Shown here piece after piece: positions 1 through 6,281 of a DNA stretch of 7,891 nucleotides. The notes under the pieces were generated by a model. It had not been told where the DNA came from, made no database searches, and saw only the letters and a list, made by a program, of their open reading frames with translations. Location of the stretch: contig SCTP01000292.1 in the NCBI GenBank assembly GCA_004322325.1, forward strand, positions 1-7,891, in the 5' to 3' direction. The number at the start of each line of letters is the position of its first letter. The stretch's first letter is position 1. The position numbers and the translations under genes are program-made. This stretch comes from Gammaproteobacteria bacterium (lineage in GTDB: Bacteria; Pseudomonadota; Gammaproteobacteria; DSM-16500).

Positions 1-588
1 TTTTCGAAAAAAAATACTAATTGCTCTGTCGATGAGAGTATGGCGCGTATCGCTGACGTGGTGGCGAGAGCGAAGTCGCATCAGCTAGGTATTCGAGCTT
101 ATCTATCTTGTGTGTTGGGATGTCCTTATGAAGGTGAAATGGCACCAGAGAAAGTGGCTCGTTTAGCCGAGAAACTGTTTAAAATGGGCTGCGATGAGAT
201 TTCATTAGGCGATACGATTGGTGTGGGAACGCCGGTTAAAACGGAGCGATTAATTCAGACAGTGTCATCGTCTGTTCCAGTTGATCATCTCGCTGTTCAT
301 TTTCATGATACGTATGGCCAAGCCTTAGCAAATATTTATGTATCGTTGCAACAAGGCATTAGCAAAATAGACAGTTCCATTGCCGGACTAGGCGGGTGTC
401 CGTATGCACGCGGTGCAACAGGTAATATTGCGACAGAAGAGGTGGTTTACTTGTTACACGGGATGGGTATTGAAACAGGTATTCATTTACCCTCATTGAT
501 TGCAGTGGGCCAATTTATTTCGCAACAACTGAATCGTCCACCGCATTCGAAAGTCAATGTCGCTATGTCAGTTATGGGATCAAAATAA
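1..588 (+). CDS. mvaB: Hydroxymethylglutaryl-CoA lyase, 5'-truncated by the window edge
   Basis: This enzyme splits 3-hydroxy-3-methylglutaryl-CoA into acetyl-CoA and acetoacetate, the last step of leucine breakdown, in the cytoplasm. Frame 1 is open from the first base, and 195 residues are visible. Family members are about 300 residues, so roughly 100 N-terminal residues lie to the left, including the usual metal-binding Asp and catalytic Arg. The visible part starts with FSKKNTNCS, which matches the FTKKNINC stretch of human HMGCL. It then shows SCVLGCPYEG, the EISLGDTIGVGTP strand, the metal-binding HFHDTYGQ (His codons at 298 and 304), the signature loop GLGGCPYARGATGN with the catalytic Cys codon at 397, and NIATEEVVYLLHGMGI. 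The ATG at 40 is internal, not the start. No frame damage is seen. The stop is one base before the next gene, so the two are probably co-transcribed. The family call is very secure; the alternative, another DRE-TIM metallolyase, fits the Cys loop less well. Confidence 0.96.
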   Translation, partial: FSKKNTNCSVDESMARIADVVARAKSHQLGIRAYLSCVLGCPYEGEMAPEKVARLAEKLFKMGCDEISLGDTIGVGTPVKTERLIQTVSSSVPVDHLAVHFHDTYGQALANIYVSLQQGISKIDSSIAGLGGCPYARGATGNIATEEVVYLLHGMGIETGIHLPSLIAVGQFISQQLNRPPHSKVNVAMSVMGSK

Positions 589-589
589 A

Positions 590-1219
590 ATGGAAAAATA
601 TAGTAATCGCTATGAAGCAGGACGAATGTTGGCACAGTCGCTAAAAAAATATAGCCATCGATCTGACGTGATGGTGTTAGCGTTACCGCGTGGTGGTGTA
701 CCGGTGGCACATGAAATTGCGAAAGCATTGGATGTGCCACTCGATATTTTTATTGTGAGAAAACTGGGTGTACCTGGCCATGAGGAATTAGCTATGGGAG
801 CGATTGCGGGAGGAGGGATAGCGGTTTTTAATGAAGATCTGATGCAAGAGTTAACGATTACAAAAACAGCGATTGATCGTGTGATTCAAGCAGAGCAGCA
901 AGAATTGAAACGTCGTGAAATAGCTTATCGTGGTAACAAGCCTTTTCCAACTTTGAAAGATAAAATCATTATTTTAGTGGATGATGGGATTGCGACGGGT
1001 GCCACGATGCGTGCGGCGATTCAGGCGTTAGATCAGCAGCAACCCACAAGTATTGTGGTGGCCGTGCCCGTTGCTGAGAAGCGAATAGCGGAAGAGTTAG
1101 AAAAGCGGGTGGGTGAAGTGGTATGCCCGCTGAAACCGGATCAGCTCTATGCAGTTGGCCAATGGTATGATGACTTTTCTCAAACGACAGATAAAGAAGT
1201 ACGTGAGTTGCTCGCTTGA
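590..1219 (+). CDS. Phosphoribosyltransferase-domain protein (COG1926 type)
   Basis: This is a 209-residue type I phosphoribosyltransferase-fold protein. The fold normally binds PRPP, but the second substrate of this subfamily is not established, so I give no reaction. Visible marks are LALPRGGVPVAHEIA at about 29-43, VRKLGVPGHEELAMGAI at about 56-72, and the PRPP-binding loop ILVDDGIATGAT at about 128-139 with the two acidic residues followed by the TGAT turn. The end, VGQWYDDFSQTTDKEV, is typical of the COG1926 group. No signal peptide or membrane segment is seen, so it is cytoplasmic. I chose the ATG at 590, one base after the lyase stop, because the family starts with a similar Tyr/Arg-rich segment; the in-frame ATG at 557 would add 11 unrelated residues from inside the lyase gene. 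The ribosome site is poor (GGGAT about 10 bases upstream), which fits translational coupling. The last 40 bases overlap the converging gene on the minus strand. Confidence 0.9.
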   Translation: MEKYSNRYEAGRMLAQSLKKYSHRSDVMVLALPRGGVPVAHEIAKALDVPLDIFIVRKLGVPGHEELAMGAIAGGGIAVFNEDLMQELTITKTAIDRVIQAEQQELKRREIAYRGNKPFPTLKDKIIILVDDGIATGATMRAAIQALDQQQPTSIVVAVPVAEKRIAEELEKRVGEVVCPLKPDQLYAVGQWYDDFSQTTDKEVRELLA

Positions 1220-2379
1220 CTCGTCGGTACTACATCAGCATTATTAATCGAGCTACCATAAAATGACTGATTTTCTTCGGTTAAAAGTGGTTGCTCCACG
1301 CCTGCTTCAAGATCAGGTTCTGGCGGATGCTCTTTAAGCCATGCCCCCAGAAGTCCCTGATAATTTTGTCGAGCAGAAAATGCAAATACTTGAATTGGCT
1401 TGAAAACACTACAGGTGACGCTGAAGGCAATACTGGCTTGAGAATAAGGATTTAATCCTAATGACTTAAAAGTATTAGCGATAGAAATAAAAGTGTAAGC
1501 GGGGTAATTAACAAGAGCATTGAAACCACCAAAAAAATAAGAAGCACCTTTGTAAACCTGGCACCCTTTTGGCACCTTCGGATTGCTATTATCTTCTTCT
1601 TGCCCAATTGAATCATAAACCGCAGCAGCTTCTGTAAAAATATTAACAAAAAATGCAGAGAAAGCAGAGGCGCTCGAGAGAGTCGTGATAGGTGTTGTTC
1701 CTAGCACGATATAAGGTAAATTCTTGAGAGAACTTTCAGTGGAAAAATAAGCGATAAAAGGCGTGCTTAAGGTTGGTAGGGAAAGAACAGTTGCTTTTGC
1801 GAGTTTTGCATCAAAATGGATTTCGCCATTCTGAAGAGCATGCGCAAATCTTCTAACATTCAATTCTACTCGAGGATTCCGCTGCCACCATTGAAATATA
1901 AAATTGCACATCGTCGCTGCAAGCGCATAACTCAGGGCAGAGTTTGTTCTCCACTCTTCATCCGAATTGTCTGATCCGACGATCATGTCTTGGATGTTTG
2001 AGGCAAAAACATACGCACCGAGGATATTGGCGACGGCACTCAGCGTAAAAGAAGTGGGTCCTAATGATCTTAGACCTTCATAAAGAACACGAGTTGATAA
2101 CCGTAATTGGCTAGCAGGTGAGGCGGTATCAGAAAGTGGAGTGTTGTTGTTGGCACGACTGTAGATATAAGGAGCATTGTTAACAATCGCGTCAGCTCCG
2201 CTGATAGCGGTTGCTAGATCACAAGTAGGCAGCTCTAGTGGATGGCCGCTTATGCCAAAATATTCGAAAGTCTTCTGCGTTCCAAAGAAAGTATTTCCCA
2301 TTTGAGTCGTGATTCGAAAGATACTTAGTACAGTAGGAACAACCGCTGTCTTAACGGCAGATACAATTTTCTTATACAT
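1180..2379 (-). CDS. Unrecognised multi-pass membrane protein, 399 residues
   Basis: I do not recognise a family. Hydrophobic stretches long enough to span a membrane lie at about 107-128, 147-165, 196-213, 221-246, 281-301 and 314-335, which suggests about six segments. Residues 129-146 and 165-195 are polar or charged, as is a loop at about 257-278. The last 50 residues form a soluble tail: first acidic and proline-containing (EPDLEAGVEQPLLTEEN), then rich in Ser, Asn and Thr, ending SLSVV. There is no cleavable signal peptide. The start ATG at 2379 has a GAGAAG ribosome site about six bases upstream. Segments near 61-73 and 285-297 resemble each other (G-x-x-A-I/L-V-N then Tyr), and SLG follows each, so an internal repeat is possible. 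It lies 78 bases after the permease gene and could be read from that transcript or from its own weak promoter. The 3' end overlaps the phosphoribosyltransferase gene by 40 bases. A secreted effector is one possibility, but unproven. Confidence 0.8.
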   Translation of the reverse strand: MYKKIVSAVKTAVVPTVLSIFRITTQMGNTFFGTQKTFEYFGISGHPLELPTCDLATAISGADAIVNNAPYIYSRANNNTPLSDTASPASQLRLSTRVLYEGLRSLGPTSFTLSAVANILGAYVFASNIQDMIVGSDNSDEEWRTNSALSYALAATMCNFIFQWWQRNPRVELNVRRFAHALQNGEIHFDAKLAKATVLSLPTLSTPFIAYFSTESSLKNLPYIVLGTTPITTLSSASAFSAFFVNIFTEAAAVYDSIGQEEDNSNPKVPKGCQVYKGASYFFGGFNALVNYPAYTFISIANTFKSLGLNPYSQASIAFSVTCSVFKPIQVFAFSARQNYQGLLGAWLKEHPPEPDLEAGVEQPLLTEENQSFYGSSINNADVVPTSQASNSRTSLSVV

Positions 2380-2383
2380 TGGC

Positions 2384-2390
2384 TCTTCTC
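2384..2390 (-). promoter_or_regulatory. Ribosome binding site of the 399-residue membrane protein
   Basis: On the minus strand this reads GAGAAGA, with the purine core five to six bases before the ATG at 2379. It supports this ATG as the true start, and thereby the reality of a gene that has no recognised homologue. Confidence 0.6.
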
Positions 2391-2420
2391 GTTTGCGTGT
2401 TTTGTAATAATATGCACGAA

Positions 2421-2449
2421 ATCTTACCAGAATGCTTTTTATTATACAA
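2421..2449 (-). promoter_or_regulatory. Weak candidate promoter before the 399-residue membrane protein
   Basis: In the 78-base gap after the permease gene the minus strand reads TTGTAT (2444-2449), a 17-base spacer, then TAAGAT (2421-2426). A perfect TATAAT also lies at 2441-2446 but has no recognisable -35 at 16-18 bases. The gap shows no stem-loop with a T run, so the gene may equally be read through from the permease. Low confidence, because such matches are common in AT-rich DNA. Confidence 0.25.
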
Positions 2450-2457
2450 ATCCCACT

Positions 2458-3834
2458 TTATTTCCCTTTTAATTCACTATGATGCCGACCATAAGAGAAA
2501 TAAATGACAATCCCGATGAGCGTCCAAATGATGAAACGCCACCACGTGATAAGCGGAAGATTGATCATTAAATAAACACAAAAAACAACTCCCAGAAAGG
2601 GCAGAGCAGGATAAAAAGGCAGCTTAAAAGGACGCGGCAGATCAGGATGAGTCATACGTAAGATAATTACACCACCTGAAACAAAGACAAAAGCTGCTAA
2701 CGTTCCAATATTAACTAATTCGGCAGCACGATTGATGGGTGCAAGCCCTGCAATCAGTGCAATGATGACGCCGGTGCTCACAATCGTTCGTATCGGCGTT
2801 CGTGTGGAGGGATGAATGGTGGCAATGGTTATAGGAAGTAAGCCATCGCGAGACATGGCGAGACAGATGCGTGTTAATCCGTAATACATCACCAGCATGA
2901 CGGTGGTAAGACCCGCGATCGCACCGACTGCAATGAGGCCCGCCATCCCTCGATAACCTAATTGGAGTAAGGCGTCAGCCACTGGCGAGGGAACGTTGAG
3001 CGTGGTGTACGGCACAATACTGGTGAGTAAAGCGGAGACTAAAATATAAACGAGCGTACAGATAATTAAAGAAGAAATAATTCCAATCGGAATAGAACGT
3101 TGCGGATGAAGCGCTTCTTCAACAGCTGTCGAGAGTGCATCAAAACCAATGTAAGCGAAAAAGACCAGCGCAGCACCTTGCATAATCCCATTCCACCCGA
3201 AAGGCACGAAAGGATGCCAATACTGAAAATTCACTTGAGGAATAGCCGCTACAATAAAAATGCCAATCGTGGCTAATTTGACCATGACAATGACCGCATT
3301 AAAACGAGCGCTTTGTTTGACACCCATACATAAAATAATAGCGAGGAAGGCGATGATTAAAATCGCCGGTAAATTAAATAAGCCACCTTCGAAAGGGGAG
3401 GCAACAAGAGCAGGAGGCAAAGGACAATGTAAGGCAATCAATAAGTTGTTGACATAACCAGACCAACCAATCGCGACAGTCGAAACAGCAACGGTATATT
3501 CCAGCAGCAAATTCCAGCCCATCAACCAGGCGACAAATTCCCCAAATCCCGCATAAGCATAACTATATGCACTACCTGTTCCGCCAATACTGGCGGCTAA
3601 TTCTGCATAAGCTAGTGCAGCAAACATCGAAGCGAGACCAGCAATCATGTAAGAAATAACGATAGCAGGTCCAGCTTTGGTCGCCGCTGCAATACCGGTT
3701 AACACAAAAACGCCGGCCCCAATAATAGCGCCAATACCCATCAACGTAAGATCCACTGCATTTAAGGAACGGTGCAAAGAAGAATCTTGATGGATATGGC
3801 CAATAGCTTTTTTTCTCAATAAGCTGCGTAACAT
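2458..3834 (-). CDS. APC-superfamily amino acid permease (CAT/YfnA-like)
   Basis: This is an inner-membrane transporter of the amino acid-polyamine-organocation superfamily, 458 residues from the chosen start. Such permeases take up amino acids, usually by proton symport or exchange; the substrate cannot be read from the sequence. The first helix carries the unwound-helix motif GIGAIIGAGVFVLTG. It is followed by ALAYAELAASIGGTGSAY and a long stretch ending WLMGWNLLLEYTVA, which is characteristic of the cationic amino acid transporter branch. Further hydrophobic segments continue to the C-terminus, consistent with about 12 helices. I chose the ATG at 3834 because AGGGAG sits six bases upstream and because relatives begin with a similar short basic N-terminus (LLRKK). 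An ATG at 3864 would add ten residues and overlaps the stop of the upstream dehydrogenase gene as ATGA, so coupled initiation there is possible. It is probably in the bioY-dehydrogenase operon. Confidence 0.92.
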   Translation of the reverse strand: MLRSLLRKKAIGHIHQDSSLHRSLNAVDLTLMGIGAIIGAGVFVLTGIAAATKAGPAIVISYMIAGLASMFAALAYAELAASIGGTGSAYSYAYAGFGEFVAWLMGWNLLLEYTVAVSTVAIGWSGYVNNLLIALHCPLPPALVASPFEGGLFNLPAILIIAFLAIILCMGVKQSARFNAVIVMVKLATIGIFIVAAIPQVNFQYWHPFVPFGWNGIMQGAALVFFAYIGFDALSTAVEEALHPQRSIPIGIISSLIICTLVYILVSALLTSIVPYTTLNVPSPVADALLQLGYRGMAGLIAVGAIAGLTTVMLVMYYGLTRICLAMSRDGLLPITIATIHPSTRTPIRTIVSTGVIIALIAGLAPINRAAELVNIGTLAAFVFVSGGVIILRMTHPDLPRPFKLPFYPALPFLGVVFCVYLMINLPLITWWRFIIWTLIGIVIYFSYGRHHSELKGK

Positions 3835-3840
3835 GAGGCT

Positions 3841-3846
3841 CTCCCT
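3841..3846 (-). promoter_or_regulatory. Ribosome binding site deciding the permease start
   Basis: The minus strand reads AGGGAG, with a six-base spacer to the ATG at 3834. The competing upstream ATG at 3864 has no comparable purine-rich site, so this motif favours the shorter protein. Confidence 0.65.
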
Positions 3847-3860
3847 GAGGTGTGCTTTTA

Positions 3861-5228
3861 TCATAGGTTAAATAAGCGTTTAATCCAACCTAGTTTTTTA
3901 TCACTTAACGGCGGGTATTCTAATTTAAACTCGATCGCCAGGCTTTTTTTATAGAGACTTTTACGATGTGAAAAGGTTTCAAAAGAATATTGCCCATGAT
4001 ACTGCCCCATGCCACTTGCTCCCACACCGCCAAAAGGCAATTGTAGTTGCGTGATTTGCACAACGCAGTCGTTGACGCACCCATTGCCAAAGGATAATTG
4101 CGTTAACACTTTATGTTCATTTTCTTGATCATGGGTGAATAAATAAAGGGCGAGTGATTTAGGTTGCTGCTGAATGGTATGAATCACCTCATCTATTTTC
4201 TGATACGTAAGAATAGGCAAGAGAGGACCAAAAATTTCTTCTTGCATGATAGGATCTTCCCACGTGAGATGATGGATAAGCGTAGGAGAAATATAACGTG
4301 TGGCTGCATTAATTTTACCGCCACATAAAATAGTTCCTTTTTGCATGAGGCGAACAAGTCGTGCAAAATGGGCTTGATTAATAATTCTGCCGTAGCTTGG
4401 ACTTTTTTCTGGATCATCGCCATAAAATTGATGTAACACATTTTGCATTTTATTTACCAATGCTTCCTTACACGATTCATGCACGTACACATAATCCGGT
4501 GCAATACAAACTTGACCAGCATTAATGGTTTTCGCCCACATAATACGCCGCGCTGCTAAATCTAGATTAGCGGTTTCATCGACAATGCAAGGACTTTTGC
4601 CGCCTAATTCTAATGTCACGGGTGTCAGCTGCTTAGCGGCTGCTTGCATCACGATTTTGCCGACGGTCGTTCCGCCAGTAAAAAAGATGTAATCGAATTT
4701 TTCAGCTAACAATGAAGACATTTGTTCTGCATCAGCCGCAATGGCCATGAGATAATCAGGCGAAAAATGCTGATTAATTAATTGTAAAATCACTTGTTGC
4801 GTATGCGGTGCTAGTTCAGAAGGTTTAATCACCGCACAATTTCCGGCACTGATCGCACCAATTAAAGGCGACATGAGGAGCAGAAAAGGATAATTCCATG
4901 GTCCTATAATCAGCGTACAGCCATAAGGTTCAAAATGAATTTCAGAACGGCCTGGCCAGAGAAAAAAAGGAGTGGGTACTTTCCGTACGCGTGACCATTT
5001 TTTCAAATGTTTAATGGCAAAATCGATTTCTTTGAGGACTAACAGAATTTCATGCAGCATCGCTTCTTGCGGGGCTTTATGTAAATCGAGGTGCAGCGCT
5101 TGCACGATAGCCGATTCGTGCGTTTGAATAAGGGATTTTAATTTTCGAAGTTGAGTAAGACGGAAAGCAATCGGTAAGGTAACGCCTGTCTGAAAAAACA
5201 GGCGTTGGTGATGAAAAATATTATCCAC
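3861..5228 (-). CDS. Aldehyde dehydrogenase, class 3 (ALDH3-like)
   Basis: A 455-residue NAD(P)-dependent aldehyde dehydrogenase that oxidises an aldehyde to the carboxylate. ALDH3 relatives act on medium- and long-chain or aromatic aldehydes, but the substrate here is not determined. All key parts are present: IIGPWNYP with the catalytic Asn112, the nucleotide loop FFTGGTTVGK at about 182-191, LELGGKSP with the general base Glu207, and NAGQVCIAPDY with the nucleophile Cys241. EEIFGPLLP follows at about 330-338, and the end YPPLSDKKLGWIK resembles the YPPYS tail of class-3 enzymes. The short N-terminus is also typical of this class compared with the roughly 490-residue classes. No membrane anchor is obvious. 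The start codon is GTG at 5228, one base after the bioY stop; no earlier in-frame start exists and the next Met is residue 57. The ribosome site is weak, suggesting coupling to bioY. It overlaps a possible permease start by four bases. Confidence 0.94.
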   Translation of the reverse strand: MDNIFHHQRLFFQTGVTLPIAFRLTQLRKLKSLIQTHESAIVQALHLDLHKAPQEAMLHEILLVLKEIDFAIKHLKKWSRVRKVPTPFFLWPGRSEIHFEPYGCTLIIGPWNYPFLLLMSPLIGAISAGNCAVIKPSELAPHTQQVILQLINQHFSPDYLMAIAADAEQMSSLLAEKFDYIFFTGGTTVGKIVMQAAAKQLTPVTLELGGKSPCIVDETANLDLAARRIMWAKTINAGQVCIAPDYVYVHESCKEALVNKMQNVLHQFYGDDPEKSPSYGRIINQAHFARLVRLMQKGTILCGGKINAATRYISPTLIHHLTWEDPIMQEEIFGPLLPILTYQKIDEVIHTIQQQPKSLALYLFTHDQENEHKVLTQLSFGNGCVNDCVVQITQLQLPFGGVGASGMGQYHGQYSFETFSHRKSLYKKSLAIEFKLEYPPLSDKKLGWIKRLFNL

Positions 5229-5229
5229 G

Positions 5230-5784
5230 TTAGCATTTTTTCCAGCAACGCGGAATAAGGAGACTGGCAGCCATTAATTTAATCGGTTCAGAAAGTAGGA
5301 ATGGCAAGAGACCTACTGCAATCGCTTTATCCCACCCCATAAAGAAAGAGAGTACTGTCAAACCGGAGAGGAAAATAATACTGGTACCAATGCAAGCAGT
5401 AATAAAACTACGCAGTACAGTCGTCGCCCACCCTTTTTGTGCTAAATAACCACTCACAAAAGCAGCAGGTAAGAAGCCTAATAAATAACCGCCAGTGGGG
5501 CTTAAAAAATGACTTAAAGTGGCGGAATAATTTATAAAGACAGGTAGGCCGCAAGCGCCAGCAATAAGATAAGCGGCAATGGTATAAGTGCCATAACGAG
5601 CACCATATACCATACCAATCAGTACGACTGTTGCACTTTGAAAAGTTAATGGAACGGGTTGTAAAGGGATGCTGAGTTGAGAAGCAAAAGCTAACACGAT
5701 GACGCCAGCGAAGACGAGTAGCGCTTGGTTGAGGAAAGAATTTTCTTTTGGCCAAAAAATACTAAGTGTGCGGTTCATAAGCAT
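5230..5784 (-). CDS. bioY: Biotin transporter BioY (ECF S-component)
   Basis: An integral membrane protein of 184 residues, the normal BioY length, that binds and takes up biotin. Family marks are the loop after the first helix IPLQPVPLTFQSATVVLIG at about 39-57 with GARYG just after it, the segment LSPTGGYLLGFLPAA at about 94-108, and PFLLSEPIKLMAA near the C-terminus. Hydrophobicity suggests about six helices. The ATG at 5784 is preceded by AGGAAA at good spacing; a second ATG two codons later (5778) would be too far from it. No ECF ATPase or EcfT gene is visible in the window, so this is a solitary BioY that either works alone or uses a shared module encoded elsewhere. It is followed after one base by the aldehyde dehydrogenase gene, whose link to biotin is not obvious. 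I found no BirA-type operator upstream. Confidence 0.95.
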   Translation of the reverse strand: MLMNRTLSIFWPKENSFLNQALLVFAGVIVLAFASQLSIPLQPVPLTFQSATVVLIGMVYGARYGTYTIAAYLIAGACGLPVFINYSATLSHFLSPTGGYLLGFLPAAFVSGYLAQKGWATTVLRSFITACIGTSIIFLSGLTVLSFFMGWDKAIAVGLLPFLLSEPIKLMAASLLIPRCWKKC

Positions 5785-5826
5785 GCTTATTTCCTGTTCA
5801 TTTTTAGTTAAAATCGATTAGAACAC

Positions 5827-5855
5827 ATGATAATAATTAATTGAGATAATCACAA
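5827..5855 (-). promoter_or_regulatory. Candidate sigma-70 promoter of the bioY operon
   Basis: The minus strand reads TTGTGA (5850-5855, four of six consensus bases), a 17-base spacer, then TATCAT (5827-5832, five of six). A start near 5820 would leave a leader of about 36 bases before the bioY ATG. The -35 lies inside the 3' end of the upstream small gene. It is the best promoter match I found in the window. Confidence 0.45.
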
Positions 5856-6190
5856 CTTACTCGAGATGATTTAGCATCAAGCATCAGCGTGAATTGCCCT
5901 CGATAATCCGCTAGTGCCTCATCTACTTTAGTCGGAATATGGCTGCTTTGCAAAGTAATAGGAAGCGAAGCGGACTTTGGATGGCCTTTATAAGTAAATT
6001 CGATTTTCGTTTTGTTATCGGCTGCTGTACAACGAATGCCGCTTTTTCCTGAAAAATCATAATCGATAATTAGCCTGTCGCCAGGATTAGCAACGAGTGT
6101 GAAGGGAATAGGTCGGTAAAGTTCGTTTGCTTTCGCATTGACTAGACACAATGCAACTATAGAAATAGCGAATGAAAGATATTTCATCAT
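5837..6190 (-). CDS. Small exported protein of unknown function
   Basis: A 117-residue protein I do not recognise. It begins with a clear Sec signal peptide: Met-Met-Lys, a hydrophobic core at about 4-18, and a cleavage motif AKA ending at residue 21. This leaves a mature protein of about 96 residues beginning NELYRP, in the periplasm or outside. The Cys at residue 15 is not in a lipobox, so it is not a lipoprotein. The mature part holds two cysteines, Cys54 and Cys113, which could form a disulfide joining the centre to the C-terminus. Alternating hydrophobic and polar residues (FTLVANPGDRLIIDYDF, KIEFTYKG, FTLMLDA) suggest a small beta-sandwich. The start ATG at 6190 has GGAGAGG eight bases upstream; the adjacent second ATG is farther away. 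It sits between the ETF-ubiquinone oxidoreductase gene and bioY, 91 and 52 bases from each, and may be a separate unit. Confidence 0.82.
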   Translation of the reverse strand: MMKYLSFAISIVALCLVNAKANELYRPIPFTLVANPGDRLIIDYDFSGKSGIRCTAADNKTKIEFTYKGHPKSASLPITLQSSHIPTKVDEALADYRGQFTLMLDAKSSRVSCDYLN

Positions 6191-6197
6191 GGGATGA

Positions 6198-6273
6198 TCC
6201 TCTCCTCATTTTTGTTGGTAAAATTTTATACTAAATTTCTAAGGTGTATAAAAATACCACATTTTGGAGAGGA
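6198..6273 (-). repeat. Inverted repeat pairing the ribosome site of the small exported gene
   Basis: The plus strand has TCCTCTCC at 6198-6205 and its exact complement GGAGAGGA at 6266-6273, separated by 60 bases. On a minus-strand transcript the later arm is the ribosome binding site of the gene starting at 6190. The pairing could form only if the transcript begins upstream of 6273, for example by readthrough from the ETF-ubiquinone oxidoreductase gene. An eight-base match in purine-rich sequence may be chance. Confidence 0.4.
6225..6252 (-). promoter_or_regulatory. Candidate promoter of the small exported protein
   Basis: The minus strand reads TTTATA (6247-6252), a 16-base spacer, then TATAAA (6225-6230), about 35 bases before the ATG at 6190. 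The -10 is good and the -35 only fair. If used, the leader is under 30 bases and includes only the ribosome site. Confidence 0.35.
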
Positions 6274-6281
6274 GATAAAGC

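Noticed and set aside
557..589. An in-frame ATG that would extend the phosphoribosyltransferase by 11 residues
   Set aside because: The extra residues come from inside the lyase gene and do not look like the family N-terminus; the ATG at 590 directly after the lyase stop fits better.
483..740. An 85-codon minus-strand open frame across the lyase-phosphoribosyltransferase junction
   Set aside because: Both plus-strand genes here are securely identified, and this frame has no features of its own.
1270..1320. Eukaryotic-style acidic dileucine sorting motif in the membrane protein tail (EQPLL)
   Set aside because: The spacing is wrong: the residue at the required acidic position is Val361, so the motif is not satisfied.
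1458..1649. A 63-codon minus-strand open frame with a hydrophobic end
   Set aside because: It is an out-of-frame reading within the membrane protein gene; its hydrophobicity follows from the T-rich codons of the real frame.
5408..5755. A 115-codon minus-strand open frame inside bioY
   Set aside because: It is bioY read in another frame; its product is rich in Arg, Cys and Trp and shows no family features, while the bioY frame is clearly conserved.
5785..5836. BirA operator or biotin-responsive element before bioY
   Set aside because: I could not find the TTGTAAACC-type inverted boxes, and no known riboswitch layout is visible in this short leader.
6130..6190. Lipoprotein signal in the small exported protein (Cys15)
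   Set aside because: The residue before the Cys is Leu, not Gly, Ala or Ser, and a good signal peptidase I site (AKA) follows, so a lipobox is unlikely.
6243..6260. Possible terminator hairpin after the ETF-ubiquinone oxidoreductase gene
   Set aside because: The best stem is only four base pairs (GTAT/ATAC) with no following T run, too weak to call.
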